Shown here: positions 11,356 through 20,505 of the stretch, one piece after another
How the letters are laid out: every line of letters begins with the position of its first letter
How positions within the stretch are numbered: position 1 is the stretch's first letter
The notes under the pieces: model-generated
Told to the model about the DNA's origin: nothing
Seen by the model: the letters and a program-made list of their open reading frames with translations, nothing else
Databases searched by the model: none
DNA from: Cyclobacteriaceae bacterium
GTDB taxonomy: Bacteria; Bacteroidota; Bacteroidia; Cytophagales; Cyclobacteriaceae
Length of the DNA stretch: 64,000 bases
Assembly (NCBI GenBank): GCA_030584025.1
Contig: CP129487.1
Coordinates: forward strand, 1,364,001-1,428,000
Reading direction: 5' to 3'
Program-made: the position numbers and the translations under genes

Positions 11356-11485
11356 CCCCGTCCTTTATCCCCATATTCCGGTAACTGGTTCCCCTAAAGT
11401 TCCACTCATCGACAATCGGTAATATACATGGTTCCTTTTCGGTTCCATAGGTATTAATTCGCAGTTGTCTGTAGTGTTTTGACTT

Positions 11486-11511
11486 TAATCGGTTAGCTAA
11501 CTAATCGGTTA
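11486..11511. repeat. Direct repeat just upstream of second adhesin
   Basis: The 10-mer TAATCGGTTA occurs twice, at 11486-11495 and 11502-11511, with a 16-bp period, ending 5 bp before the start codon at 11517. The rest of the 161-bp gap (11356-11516) has several GGTTCC words but no clear promoter or terminator. A binding site for a dimeric regulator is possible but unproven. Confidence 0.35.
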
Positions 11512-11516
11512 TTAAG

Positions 11517-14500
11517 ATGGGAGTGAGGTCAGGAGTTATCCTGCTGTTTGCATTATTATTTTTAGGTTGGTATCAGGCGTCTGCACAATGTGCCGGGATT
11601 ATGGAGCCCGGTTTTGCCTTTCTTACCAGCAGTCGTGGGTGTGCGCCTTTTACGGTTCAGATTGAAACACTCTATCTATCTTCAACACCGGGTACACAGT
11701 ATTTTGTTAATTGGGGAGATGGTAGTCCTGAAGAAGTGTACGTTCAGGTAAATCCCACAGGTGTTGTGATTCAACACACCTATCCGAACTCTCCGGTTGA
11801 ATGTGGGTATGATGTAATCATTGATGCATCGAACGCCTGCAACCCACGTGGAAGTGTGGTACCTATTCAAACACAAGTTGTTGTCTGGACGAATGATATC
11901 ATATCCATGGATCCTGCCGAGTACCGGGTGTGTGCCGGATATGCTGCAAGTGTTCGCTTCACCGATAACAGCGACTGGAATTGTTTTCCGCGCGCCACAC
12001 GCGAGAATAATGAAGCACGTTGGATTCAATGGATTTATGGAACAGGTCCATTAGGCAATCAGATTCCAGGTGTGCAGGTTGGGGGTGTTACTCCGGGTGG
12101 TTTTCCATACTTCAATCCTGCACCGAACACAAATCCCATTTATCCCGTGTTGGCACCCGGACAACAGAGTTTGTTGATTGATGTTCCCGTTACTACGCTT
12201 GCAGATATTGGTCGCGAGTTTGAACTGACCTTAAAAAACTGGAATCAATGTAATCCGTATGACAATAATTTATTAGATGCCAATCCATTCAATCCCGTTA
12301 ATGGTGATTTGGTTAACGGTGACAATCCTCCGCAAATAACAACAGGACGTGTTGTGATTGTACCGGCACCTGTGCCTTCCTTTCTAACACGTTTGGGTAA
12401 TTCAGGCGGACCGGTTCAGTTCATCTTTTGTATTGGAGATGACATCTACTTTGATAATGAAACGCCAGGCATAGCAGGAGCAAACTTCGTTTACAATTGG
12501 CAGTTTTATGATAACAACACGGGTGCAGGAGCACCCTTGGGCACCAGTTCGCAAACCAATCCGACATTCAGTTATCCAACCTCTGGTCAGAAACTTATCC
12601 GGCTAACCGTTCGCGATGCCAATGCAGCCGGAAACTGCGAGGTGATTTTTGAAAGCACCGTAACCATTTCGCCTTCGTTGGTGGCACAAATTCAGGTACA
12701 GGATTTAAGTGGCAACCCGATAGCTCCGGATTTTTGCCAGGAAGCCAATACACCTTTCACTACGTTCAATGTACGACTGGCCGATGTTTCGGTTGGGATT
12801 ATTACTCCCGAAACGCAATGGCGTTGGGAGTTTTATGATGAGAACAATGCACTTGTAAGACGTGAGCCCGCTGCGGGGTTTTCGAACACACAACTCGGTC
12901 CGTTTGATGAAAGCTATTTGAATCCAGGTATCTACCGGGCACGATTGATTATTCGTGATAACGTGACCTCTTGCGAAAGCATTGATGAAATACAGATTCG
13001 GGTATGGAACAAGCCTGATCCCGGATTTACATTCAACGAAGTGTGTGAAGGAACTGAAACTTCTTTTACTGACATCAGTACGCACAATTCAGTTAACGGT
13101 CAGCAAATGGTATTGTGGGAGTGGGATATGAGTTACGATGGTGTAACGTTTACAAAAGATCCTGCATTGGACAATCAGCGAAACTTTACGCACAACCTGG
13201 GGCCAGCCGGAAGTTACGATGTAGCACTGCGTGTAACGACCGATCAAGGGGGATGTTCAGAAATGATTGTGCAGACCGTGGTGGTTGATCCCCTTCCGAA
13301 TGCGGCTTTTATTTCTGACATCACATCGGGTTGCAGTGTATTGCGTGTAACGTTCACCAATAATTCAGTAGTCGGACAACCAGTAACCATCGATCGTTTT
13401 GTTTGGGAAGTGGATTCGGGTTCAGGCTTTCAGGAAGATTCGATTCAACGACCAACCGATCCGGGTTTTTCAAATCAGTTCATTCGTGATTTTGATAACT
13501 TTGGCACAGTCAACAAAGATTACCAGATTCGCCTGCGTGTAGTAACTGTTGATGGCTGTGAACGTATTGCAGCACCGATTACGATTACCGTGTTTCCAGG
13601 GCCGCAATCCGGATTTATTTCAACCAACTATTCTCCTTTCAATGCGAATTGCTCGCCTCAAACCGTAAACTTTTCTGTCGACAATTCAACGCAGGCCCTT
13701 AACCCGTCTGAATATCGATGGGTAGTAAGCGATGTGAATGGTGTGTTGGATGACATCAGTACGGGTACAACGCCTTCGTTTAGTTACTTGTTTGAAAACA
13801 ACATCCAGGTAATCCGTGATTTTCAAGTTACGCTTCGTGCCACATTAAATACCGGTTGCTTTCGGGATTCAACCCGAACGATTCGTATTGCACCCGTGCC
13901 TTCTTCCGATTTTATATCCGATACGCTGGAGTTTGATTGTAACCATATGCTCATGCGTTTTGAGGCTGAGCAGAAAGGGTTACCTGAATACACCTGGGTA
14001 ATTGAGGTGAATGGCGTTGTCATTTCCAGCACGACATCAGCCAATGCCATATTGGATTTTGATTTCAACCGTACAGCCACGCAACAAGATGTTCGCGTTA
14101 CGTTACAAACCCGAAATTTTGCAAACTGCCAGAGTGGAGTAAGCGAGCGCCTGTTTACGGTGCCTGTCTTTGATAACATCACCGTAGATTTTACTGCAAC
14201 CCCAACCAATCAAACACTACCAAATTCAACCGTAACCATCACCAACAACACAACAGCAGGACCATGGCAATACGAATGGGATTTTGGTGACGGAACAACT
14301 TCGTCTGTGGCGAATCCTGGATCACATACGTATGCCATGTATGGTACTTACACCATCTTGCTTACGGTAACCAATAATATTTGTGTTCAGCAGCAATCAA
14401 TCACAGTTACCATTAATCCCATTCCGCCCATACTTGAATTTACCTATGATCCTGCTGCAGGCTGTGCGCCACTAACCGTTACGTTTACGAATCAATCACA

Positions 14501-15221
14501 ATTTGCCGACCCCACAACGTATTACTGGGAATTCGGCACGAATGAAGGAACCTCGCGTGCAATCAATCCAGTGTATACCTATACGCGACCGGGAATTTAT
14601 TCGGTAACACTTTCTGCCAGCAACGCAACTGGCGAAACAGTTCAGATAACCAAAACAGCCATCATTGAAGTGTATGAAAGTCCGACCGCGCTTTTTGCCA
14701 TTATGCCCCAGGTAGTATTTATTCCAGGCGACAGGTTGTATACCAGTAACAGAAGCTTCGGTGCGTCAAGCTTTATCTGGGATTTTGGTGATGGTACAAC
14801 ATCAACTGCTTTTGAACCTATTCATGACTATGCGGAGGAGGGGATATATGATATTACCCTGATTGCTTCCAATTCATCGGGTTGTACAGACACCACTACA
14901 CTTCAATCGGCTGTGCGTGTGGAGAAGGGATCTCAGTTATTGATTCCTAATGCATTTTCACCCGGACGTTCAGGTCCGGGCACGGGCGATGGTCGTAATG
15001 ATGTATTCTTGCCCCTGATGCGTGGAGTAGTGGAGTTTAACATGATGGTATTCAACCGATGGGGTGAATTACTGTTTGAAACCAACAACGCTGAAGTAGG
15101 CTGGGATGGTTATTATAAAGGAGCCTTGTGTCAGCAGGATGTGTATGTGTACAAAATAACGGCCAAGTATGAGAATGGGAACAGCATTACGCGTACAGGC
15201 GATATTCATTTGATCAGATGA
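11517..15221 (+). CDS. PKD-domain surface protein with type B T9SS C-terminal domain
   Basis: 1234 aa. The signal peptide ends near YQASAQ. Many Ig/PKD-like domains follow; clear PKD cores are YEWDFGDGTTS, YYWEFGTNEGTS and FIWDFGDGTTS in the last third, each followed by a Y-x3-G-x-Y strand. The C-terminus (LLIPNAFSPGRSGPG, then FNRWGELLFET, GWDGYYKG, DVYVYKI, RTGDIHLIR) is a type B T9SS sorting domain like that of the upstream giant protein, but without the 94-aa repeat block. It overlaps the next PorP/SprF gene by 4 bp (ATGA), which implies translational coupling. Secreted, surface-attached; ligand unknown. Confidence 0.92.
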   Translation: MGVRSGVILLFALLFLGWYQASAQCAGIMEPGFAFLTSSRGCAPFTVQIETLYLSSTPGTQYFVNWGDGSPEEVYVQVNPTGVVIQHTYPNSPVECGYDVIIDASNACNPRGSVVPIQTQVVVWTNDIISMDPAEYRVCAGYAASVRFTDNSDWNCFPRATRENNEARWIQWIYGTGPLGNQIPGVQVGGVTPGGFPYFNPAPNTNPIYPVLAPGQQSLLIDVPVTTLADIGREFELTLKNWNQCNPYDNNLLDANPFNPVNGDLVNGDNPPQITTGRVVIVPAPVPSFLTRLGNSGGPVQFIFCIGDDIYFDNETPGIAGANFVYNWQFYDNNTGAGAPLGTSSQTNPTFSYPTSGQKLIRLTVRDANAAGNCEVIFESTVTISPSLVAQIQVQDLSGNPIAPDFCQEANTPFTTFNVRLADVSVGIITPETQWRWEFYDENNALVRREPAAGFSNTQLGPFDESYLNPGIYRARLIIRDNVTSCESIDEIQIRVWNKPDPGFTFNEVCEGTETSFTDISTHNSVNGQQMVLWEWDMSYDGVTFTKDPALDNQRNFTHNLGPAGSYDVALRVTTDQGGCSEMIVQTVVVDPLPNAAFISDITSGCSVLRVTFTNNSVVGQPVTIDRFVWEVDSGSGFQEDSIQRPTDPGFSNQFIRDFDNFGTVNKDYQIRLRVVTVDGCERIAAPITITVFPGPQSGFISTNYSPFNANCSPQTVNFSVDNSTQALNPSEYRWVVSDVNGVLDDISTGTTPSFSYLFENNIQVIRDFQVTLRATLNTGCFRDSTRTIRIAPVPSSDFISDTLEFDCNHMLMRFEAEQKGLPEYTWVIEVNGVVISSTTSANAILDFDFNRTATQQDVRVTLQTRNFANCQSGVSERLFTVPVFDNITVDFTATPTNQTLPNSTVTITNNTTAGPWQYEWDFGDGTTSSVANPGSHTYAMYGTYTILLTVTNNICVQQQSITVTINPIPPILEFTYDPAAGCAPLTVTFTNQSQFADPTTYYWEFGTNEGTSRAINPVYTYTRPGIYSVTLSASNATGETVQITKTAIIEVYESPTALFAIMPQVVFIPGDRLYTSNRSFGASSFIWDFGDGTTSTAFEPIHDYAEEGIYDITLIASNSSGCTDTTTLQSAVRVEKGSQLLIPNAFSPGRSGPGTGDGRNDVFLPLMRGVVEFNMMVFNRWGELLFETNNAEVGWDGYYKGALCQQDVYVYKITAKYENGNSITRTGDIHLIR

Positions 15222-16237
15222 TGAAGCGGGGATTGCATATTGCTTTTCTTTTGTTTGTGCATCAATTGATCCAGGCGCAAGATCCTGAATTCTCACAATA
15301 CTATGCGGCACCGTTGTATCTCAACCCCGCTTTCAGTGGTACCGGTAACGATCAGCGCTTCATTGCCAACCATCGTAATCAATGGCCTAACATCACGCGT
15401 GGATATGTTACCTATGCTTTCTCCTATGACTTCAGTATTGATTATCTCAATAGCGGTTTTGGTGTGCTTGCGATGGTAGATAAAGCAGGAACGGCCGGAT
15501 TGAAATCCACACAAATCAATTTACAATATGCCTACAAGGTAAATGTATCAAATAAGTTTGTGTTTTCATCCGGATTGAATTTCGGTGTGGGCAATCGAAA
15601 TATTGATTTTAATAAATTGATTTTCAGTGATCAATTGGAATTCGATCGCAATGGTGATCCACCACCCAGTGCCGATTACAACAACATCCAAAGTGCCACC
15701 TATTTCGATTTTGGTGCGGGTGCATTGATTTATAGTCGTACGTTGTGGCTGGGCTTCTCGGCTTCCCACCTTAACCGACCCAACCGGTCGTTGATCGATG
15801 AGGAGGCTATCATTCCTATCAAGACTACCATACATGGAGGAATACGGATTCCATTATACCAAGGCATGCTAAAACGTGATCGTGTGGCGGCCATCATGCC
15901 TTCGTTTGTGTATAAAAACCAAGGCATGTTCGATCAGTTGGATATTGGAACGTATTTCCTGTATGAACCCGTGTTGTTGGGTTTGTGGTATCGTGGAATT
16001 CCTATTCAGCAAAATGTGAGCGATAACATCAGCCAAGATGCCATGGTGGTCGTGCTGGGCTTTCATCTTGAAAAGATTGAGATCAGCTACAGCTATGACT
16101 TAACCATCTCCGAACTTGGACCGATAGGAGGTGGCGCACATGAAATTGGTGTAAAGTACCGGTTGGCTGGCAGCATTCAAACCCGAAACAAGAAGAAGGA
16201 AAAACTGATTCCTTGCCCCACCTTTATTAAAGATTAA
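15218..16237 (+). CDS. PorP/SprF family outer membrane protein (partner of second adhesin)
   Basis: 339 aa. The signal peptide ends near HQLIQAQ and is followed by DPEFSQYYAAPLYLNPAFSG, the family signature, very like the paralogue at 10306. The C-terminal family motif GGAHEIGVKYRL is present. The start overlaps the stop of the preceding adhesin (ATGA), so synthesis of secreted protein and partner is probably coupled. An in-frame ATG at 15221 is an alternative start. Predicted role: outer membrane component for export or anchoring of the adjacent type B protein. Confidence 0.9.
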   Translation: MMKRGLHIAFLLFVHQLIQAQDPEFSQYYAAPLYLNPAFSGTGNDQRFIANHRNQWPNITRGYVTYAFSYDFSIDYLNSGFGVLAMVDKAGTAGLKSTQINLQYAYKVNVSNKFVFSSGLNFGVGNRNIDFNKLIFSDQLEFDRNGDPPPSADYNNIQSATYFDFGAGALIYSRTLWLGFSASHLNRPNRSLIDEEAIIPIKTTIHGGIRIPLYQGMLKRDRVAAIMPSFVYKNQGMFDQLDIGTYFLYEPVLLGLWYRGIPIQQNVSDNISQDAMVVVLGFHLEKIEISYSYDLTISELGPIGGGAHEIGVKYRLAGSIQTRNKKKEKLIPCPTFIKD

Positions 16238-16358
16238 AAGCCATCTCAAAAAGCACACCTAAATGTCAGGTTGAGCCTGTCGAAACCGATTTTGGTAACT
16301 AAAAATAGCCTTCGACAAGCTCAGGCTGACATGTGAAAACTGACTTTTGAGTTGATTC
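16236..16358. repeat. MITE/REP-like palindromic element
   Basis: An imperfect inverted repeat: left arm 16263-16284 (ATGTCAGGTTGAGCCTGTCG...) and right arm 16311-16332 match as reverse complements with few mismatches around a 26-bp loop. Outside them are AAAAGCCATCTCAAAAA (from 16236) and a weaker inverted counterpart near 16342-16358. The same outer word occurs in the element at 38901. This is the look of a non-autonomous dispersed repeat; it may also end transcription of the PorP gene. Confidence 0.65.
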
Positions 16359-16388
16359 TAGTATTCAGGTTAGCCCGCGATTTATCTG

Positions 16389-16396
16389 TAAATTTG
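16389..16396 (+). promoter_or_regulatory. Putative -7 element upstream of the CCA-adding enzyme gene
   Basis: TAAATTTG fits the Bacteroidota -7 consensus TAnnTTTG and lies 16 bp before the start codon at 16413. No good TTTG box is seen about 19 bp upstream, so the call rests on the -7 match and position only. Confidence 0.45.
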
Positions 16397-16412
16397 AGTT
16401 TTTCAGGTTTAC

Positions 16413-17828
16413 ATGAACAACGCAACGTCCTTAACTCATCCCATCTTTAAAACAATAGGCGAGGTAGCCGATCGGCTTCAGTTGCAAACCTATGTGGTAG
16501 GCGGGTTTGTGCGCGACCTGATCTTGAACCGGAAAACTACGGATGTCGATTTTGTTTGTGTGGGCAGTGGTATAAAATTGGCTGAGGCTGTGGCAAAAGC
16601 ATTGGGTCCGGATGTGCAGGTTCATATTTATAAGAATTTTGGAACGGCCCACATCCCGTATCACGATTTTAACCTGGAGTTTGTTGGTGCCCGAAAGGAA
16701 TCCTATCGATCGGATTCCCGAAAACCCATTGTTGAAGATGGTACCTTGGAAGACGATCAACTCAGGCGCGACTTCACCATTAACGCGTTGGCAATCAGTT
16801 TGAATGCAAGCTCCTTTGGGGAGTTGATTGATCCATTCGATGGAGTGGGCGATATGAAGCGGAAAATTATCCGCACACCGGTTGATCCGGTTGTGACGTT
16901 TTCGGATGATCCGCTGCGGATGATGCGAGCCGCACGCTTTGCTTCACAGCTTACCTACGACATTGATCCCGATACCTACGAGGCGATGATCAGCCAGGCT
17001 GATCGTATCAAAATTGTTTCGCAGGAGCGTATTACGGATGAGTTAAATAAAATCATTTTAAGTCCGGTGCCCTCGTATGGGTTTAAACTGTTGTTTCATT
17101 GTGGATTGTTAAAAATTTTCTTTCCTGAGCTGGTATTACTCCATGGTGTAGAGTATGTAGGCAATCGCGCGCATAAGGATAATTTCTTCCATACGTTGCA
17201 GGTGTTGGATAATGTGGCCAAAGTTTCGGATGATTTGTGGTTGCGCTGGGCGGCCATCCTGCACGACATTGCCAAACCACAAACCAAACGCTACGATAAA
17301 GAACACGGTTGGACGTTTCACGGTCATGAAGACAGGGGTGCGCGGATGGTTCCGGGAATTTTTCGCAGAATGAAACTCCCGATGAATGATAAGATGACCA
17401 AGGTGCAAAACCTGGTGCGATTACATCTTCGTCCGATACCGTTGGCAAAAGAAGTGACCGATTCGGCTATACGTAGGTTGTTGTTCGATGCGGGTGATGA
17501 TATTGATGACTTGATGAAACTTTGCCGGGCAGACATCACCTCCAAGAACATGCTGAAAGTGGATCGTTTTCTGAAGAACTTTGATTTGGTAGAGAAGAAG
17601 ATGGCCGAAGTGGAAGAAAAGGATCAGGTACGGAATTTTCAACCACCAGTTACCGGTGATGAGATTATTCGTATTTTCAAATTGACCCCAGGGCCGGTCG
17701 TAGGTGAAATTAAGGATCGGATTAAGGAAGCCATCCTGGAGGGTGAAATCCGGAACGATCGGGAGGAGGCCTTAGCTTTTATGCGCAAAATCGCAGAAGA
17801 AAAGGGGCTTTCTGAGCTAAAAAATTAA
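16413..17828 (+). CDS. cca: CCA-adding tRNA nucleotidyltransferase with HD domain
   Basis: 471 aa. The N-terminal polymerase-beta-like domain has GGFVRDLIL (residues 30-38) and the DVD metal-binding pair (44-46), followed by RRDFTINALAI and the RMMRAARFASQL segment typical of class II CCA-adding enzymes/poly(A) polymerases. The middle region has HKDNFFHTLQVLDN and a LHDIAKP segment, an HD-type phosphohydrolase domain. Expected role: adding or repairing the 3' CCA of tRNAs in the cytoplasm. This fits the tRNA genes at 56.8-57.2 kb, where no CCA is encoded. A poly(A) polymerase cannot be excluded by eye but is less likely in this phylum. Confidence 0.9.
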   Translation: MNNATSLTHPIFKTIGEVADRLQLQTYVVGGFVRDLILNRKTTDVDFVCVGSGIKLAEAVAKALGPDVQVHIYKNFGTAHIPYHDFNLEFVGARKESYRSDSRKPIVEDGTLEDDQLRRDFTINALAISLNASSFGELIDPFDGVGDMKRKIIRTPVDPVVTFSDDPLRMMRAARFASQLTYDIDPDTYEAMISQADRIKIVSQERITDELNKIILSPVPSYGFKLLFHCGLLKIFFPELVLLHGVEYVGNRAHKDNFFHTLQVLDNVAKVSDDLWLRWAAILHDIAKPQTKRYDKEHGWTFHGHEDRGARMVPGIFRRMKLPMNDKMTKVQNLVRLHLRPIPLAKEVTDSAIRRLLFDAGDDIDDLMKLCRADITSKNMLKVDRFLKNFDLVEKKMAEVEEKDQVRNFQPPVTGDEIIRIFKLTPGPVVGEIKDRIKEAILEGEIRNDREEALAFMRKIAEEKGLSELKN

Positions 17829-17857
17829 CCTTTTCATGCAACGGTTGGGCTGATGAG

Positions 17858-18430
17858 GTGTCTATTAAACCGGAACTTGTTGTGTTGGATCAGAATATCC
17901 TGAATTTGCATCATGATTTACTGGAGCGCTGCCGGGCGGGCGACCAGGATGCGCATTACAGGATTTACAAGCTGTATTCCAGGTCGATGTACAACGTGGC
18001 TTACCGGATAACCGGGCGTGAAGATGAAGCCGAGGATGTGTTGCAGGAGTCATTCATCAACGCCTTTCGTAATCTCGACAATTACAGAGGCGATGCCACG
18101 TTTGGATCATGGCTGAAACGCATTGTGGTAAACAAGTCGATTAATGCGTTGAAGAAGCGAAGGTTTGAGTTGTTGCCCGAAGGTGAAGATTTTGATTTAC
18201 CTGAAGAAGAAGGAGAGGAAGTATATAAGGCGGAGCTGACGGTGGATAAAGTGAAGCGCGCCATTGAGTCGCTTCCGGATGGGTATCGGTCGGTGCTTTC
18301 GTTGTATTTACTGGAAGGCTACGATCACCAGGAGATTGCTGAGATATTAGGAGTAACCGAATCAACTTCGAAGTCGCAGTTGAATAGATCGAAAAAGAAA
18401 TTGAAGGAACTGTTAACCGGAATGTTATGA
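17858..18430 (+). CDS. ECF-type RNA polymerase sigma factor
   Basis: 190 aa with a GTG start; no in-frame ATG is nearby. Region 2 (about residues 28-100) contains YRITGREDEAEDVLQESF and the promoter-melting segment through FGSWLKRIVVNKSINALKKR. Region 4 (about 130-188) contains LPDGYRSVLSLYLLEGYDHQ and EIAEILGVTESTSKSQLNR, a helix-turn-helix. The 4-bp ATGA overlap with the next gene, a single-pass membrane protein, is the usual sigma/anti-sigma arrangement. Target promoters are not evident in the window. Confidence 0.9.
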   Translation: MSIKPELVVLDQNILNLHHDLLERCRAGDQDAHYRIYKLYSRSMYNVAYRITGREDEAEDVLQESFINAFRNLDNYRGDATFGSWLKRIVVNKSINALKKRRFELLPEGEDFDLPEEEGEEVYKAELTVDKVKRAIESLPDGYRSVLSLYLLEGYDHQEIAEILGVTESTSKSQLNRSKKKLKELLTGML

Positions 18431-18939
18431 GTAAAAAGTTGGAAGAATTTGTACAGGCCAATCGGCAGGCGTTTGATGACCAGGAGCCATCCGAACGTGT
18501 GTGGAAGAATATCAAAACCACTTTTTTTGGTAGCCAATCTTCTGTAAGCCTGATTTTCTGGCGCGCTGCTGCCGTATTTTTTATGGCACTATCGGCTTAC
18601 TTGTTGTATCCAAAACTCATTCCGGTAAGCGATAACCAGGTTGCGCTGAAAGAATTGCAGGATGTGGAGAAATTCTATTTCCGCGAAATTGCTGATAAAG
18701 TGGAGATGATTGAGTCATACCATGGTGAGCCAAACCTGAACGGTTTTACAAACGACTTCAAGCAACTGGAAGCCATGTATGAAGTGTTGAAAGAAGAAAT
18801 GCGTACGAGCCCAAGTAAAAAAGTAAAGGAGGCGTTGGTGTTGAATTTATTGATTCGTATTGATTTACTGAACCAGCAGCTTCATAAGATTGATCAACAA
18901 AATCAGGAAGAAGAAGAGCGTGAGCAGACCGAAGCTTAG
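18427..18939 (+). CDS. Putative membrane-anchored anti-sigma factor
   Basis: 170 aa, no recognised family. A polar N-terminal segment (about residues 1-38) is followed by one hydrophobic segment (VSLIFWRAAAVFFMALSAYL, about 39-58) and a charged, largely helical C-terminal part ending in a Glu/Gln-rich stretch. The start overlaps the ECF sigma gene by 4 bp, so an anti-sigma role is inferred from position and topology rather than sequence. Its stop overlaps by 4 bp the stop of the convergent ftsE gene. Confidence 0.6.
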   Translation: MSKKLEEFVQANRQAFDDQEPSERVWKNIKTTFFGSQSSVSLIFWRAAAVFFMALSAYLLYPKLIPVSDNQVALKELQDVEKFYFREIADKVEMIESYHGEPNLNGFTNDFKQLEAMYEVLKEEMRTSPSKKVKEALVLNLLIRIDLLNQQLHKIDQQNQEEEEREQTEA

Positions 18940-19643
18940 TACCCGGTGGTCAACTCAAATGGCTCTTTAGCCGAGTCGATCACTTTACCTTCTTCGCATT
19001 TTAAAATCCGGCAAGGGAATTTTTTAATCAGCCCGTAATCATGGGTGGCCATTAATACTGCGGTTCCACTTTTATTGATTTCCTGAAAGACTTTCAGAAT
19101 GCCGTACGATACTTCCGGATCCAGGTTTCCGGTCGGTTCATCAGCAATCAGGATGGATGGTTCATTTATGAGTGCACGCGCAATGACTACACGCTGCTGC
19201 TCGCCACCCGAAAGTTGGTGCGGCATTTTTTTCTCTACAGCGCCTAATCCTACTTTCATCAGCACTTCCTGTAAACGTGTTTTCATTTTGCTGTTGTCAT
19301 TCCAGCCGGTGGCTTTCATCACAAACAGCAGGTTTTCTGCCACGGTACGATCAGGGAAAAGTTGAAAATCTTGGAAGATGATACCCAGTTTCCTGCGCAA
19401 CATCGGAACTTCCGAATGTTTAATTCCCCGGATGTTAAAGCCTGCAATTTCGATATCACCCAAACGCAGGGGCAGGTCGGCATACATCGTTTTAAGCAGC
19501 GATGATTTACCCGAACCGGTTCTTCCTACCAAAAAAACAAACTCACCTTTTTCAATATCAAAGCTGATGCTTCCCAAAACCGTGTTATGGTCTTGAAAAA
19601 TGCTGGCTTCTTTAACGCGAACTACGGGATCGGTGGAGAACAT
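18936..19643 (-). CDS. ftsE: FtsE-like ABC transporter ATPase
   Basis: 235 aa. Walker A GRTGSGKSS (about residues 40-48), Q-loop FQDFQLFPDRT, signature LSGGEQQRVVIARAL, Walker B ILIADEPTGNLDPE and the switch His in MATHDYGL are all intact. The length and the NLDPE/FQDFQLFPDRTV segments match FtsE, which with FtsX regulates cell-wall hydrolases at division. No ftsX is adjacent: the upstream gene on the same strand is transaldolase (8-bp gap), so a lolD-like role is the alternative. Confidence 0.82.
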   Translation of the reverse strand: MFSTDPVVRVKEASIFQDHNTVLGSISFDIEKGEFVFLVGRTGSGKSSLLKTMYADLPLRLGDIEIAGFNIRGIKHSEVPMLRRKLGIIFQDFQLFPDRTVAENLLFVMKATGWNDNSKMKTRLQEVLMKVGLGAVEKKMPHQLSGGEQQRVVIARALINEPSILIADEPTGNLDPEVSYGILKVFQEINKSGTAVLMATHDYGLIKKFPCRILKCEEGKVIDSAKEPFELTTGY

Positions 19644-19651
19644 GCTTCGGG

Positions 19652-20308
19652 TTATCCGTTTACTTTTTTGTGATCGGCAAGGAATTTTTCCAGGCCAATG
19701 TCTGTGAGCGGATGCTTGAGCAATCCGGTGATTACACTAAGTGGACACGTGGCAACATCGGAACCAATTTCGGCACACTTGATCAGGTGCATGACGTGGC
19801 GGATGGAAGCGGCCAATACTTCGGTTTCAAATCCGTAGTTATCATAGATGTGGCGAATCTGGGCAATCAAATCCAAACCATCTTGTGACACATCATCCAA
19901 TCTTCCGAGAAACGGAGATACATAACTTGCTCCGGCTTTAGCCGCCAAAAGCGCCTGCCCGGCAGAAAAAACCAATGTACAATTGGTGCGAATGCCTTCA
20001 TTCGAAAAATAGCGCAAGGCTTTTACGCCATCTTTAATCATGGGCACCTTCACCACAATTTTATCATCAATCTTGGCCAGTTCTTTACCTTCTTTAATGA
20101 TATTTTCGTAATCGGTAGCAATTACTTCAGCGCTTACGTTGTTGTCAACAATATTACAGATGGCTTTGTAATGTGCCTTGATATTATCATGCCCTTTAAC
20201 GCCTTCTTTAGCCATTAACGAGGGGTTGGTGGTAACGCCATCCAGTACGCCCAGGTCGTAAGCTTCTTTGATTTCGTTCAGATTCGCGGTATCGATAAAA
20301 AATTTCAT
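19652..20308 (-). CDS. Transaldolase / fructose-6-phosphate aldolase (TalC/Fsa type)
   Basis: 218 aa from MKFFIDTANLNEI, the conserved start of small TalC/Fsa enzymes; the frame remains open upstream but the extra 27 residues look spurious. KVPMIKDG carries the Schiff-base lysine, and the TNCTLVFSAGQALLAAKAG and SPFLGRLDD segments are typical of the family. Reaction: dihydroxyacetone transfer between sugar phosphates (pentose phosphate pathway) or fructose-6-phosphate cleavage. The family is small and of normal length here. It probably forms an operon with the ftsE-like gene 8 bp downstream. Confidence 0.9.
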   Translation of the reverse strand: MKFFIDTANLNEIKEAYDLGVLDGVTTNPSLMAKEGVKGHDNIKAHYKAICNIVDNNVSAEVIATDYENIIKEGKELAKIDDKIVVKVPMIKDGVKALRYFSNEGIRTNCTLVFSAGQALLAAKAGASYVSPFLGRLDDVSQDGLDLIAQIRHIYDNYGFETEVLAASIRHVMHLIKCAEIGSDVATCPLSVITGLLKHPLTDIGLEKFLADHKKVNG

Positions 20309-20367
20309 GTGTGGTAGTGGTTTAACAGGGTAAAAATAAGGAATCTGATCGGAGGGGAGAAAATAAA

Positions 20368-20464
20368 AATGGCAAACCGAACATCGCACCGCTACAACCG
20401 CCTACCCTTGCTACCTTCCGGTCCTGGGGGAGTTCAGCAGGAGCTGGTCGTGCCGGCTTGCCGG
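20368..20464 (-). ncRNA. ffs: Signal recognition particle RNA (small bacterial type)
   Basis: The minus strand contains the conserved SRP RNA apical region: CCCCCAGGACCGGAAGG followed by TAGCAAGGGTA, the GGAA tetraloop and asymmetric loop that bind Ffh. The ends GGCAAGCC (5') and GGTTTGCC (3', plus coordinates 20371-20378) pair with one G-U. The 3' side runs into a T-rich stretch (complement of 20361-20370) that could end transcription. About 95 nt, within the normal range. The ends are approximate. Confidence 0.93.
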
Positions 20465-20467
20465 GTG

Positions 20468-20475
20468 CAAATATA
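20468..20475 (-). promoter_or_regulatory. -7 promoter element of SRP RNA
   Basis: On the minus strand TATATTTG, an exact TAnnTTTG match, lies immediately upstream of the SRP RNA 5' end and predicts transcription starting about 20464. No strong TTTG box is visible about 19 bp further upstream. Confidence 0.65.
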
Positions 20476-20505
20476 AAAGGTTTTCCGGTTTTGATTCGGT
20501 TAAAT

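Noticed and set aside
19652..20389. Long start for transaldolase at 20389
   Set aside because: It would overlap the SRP RNA gene; the conserved protein starts at MKFFIDTANLNEI.
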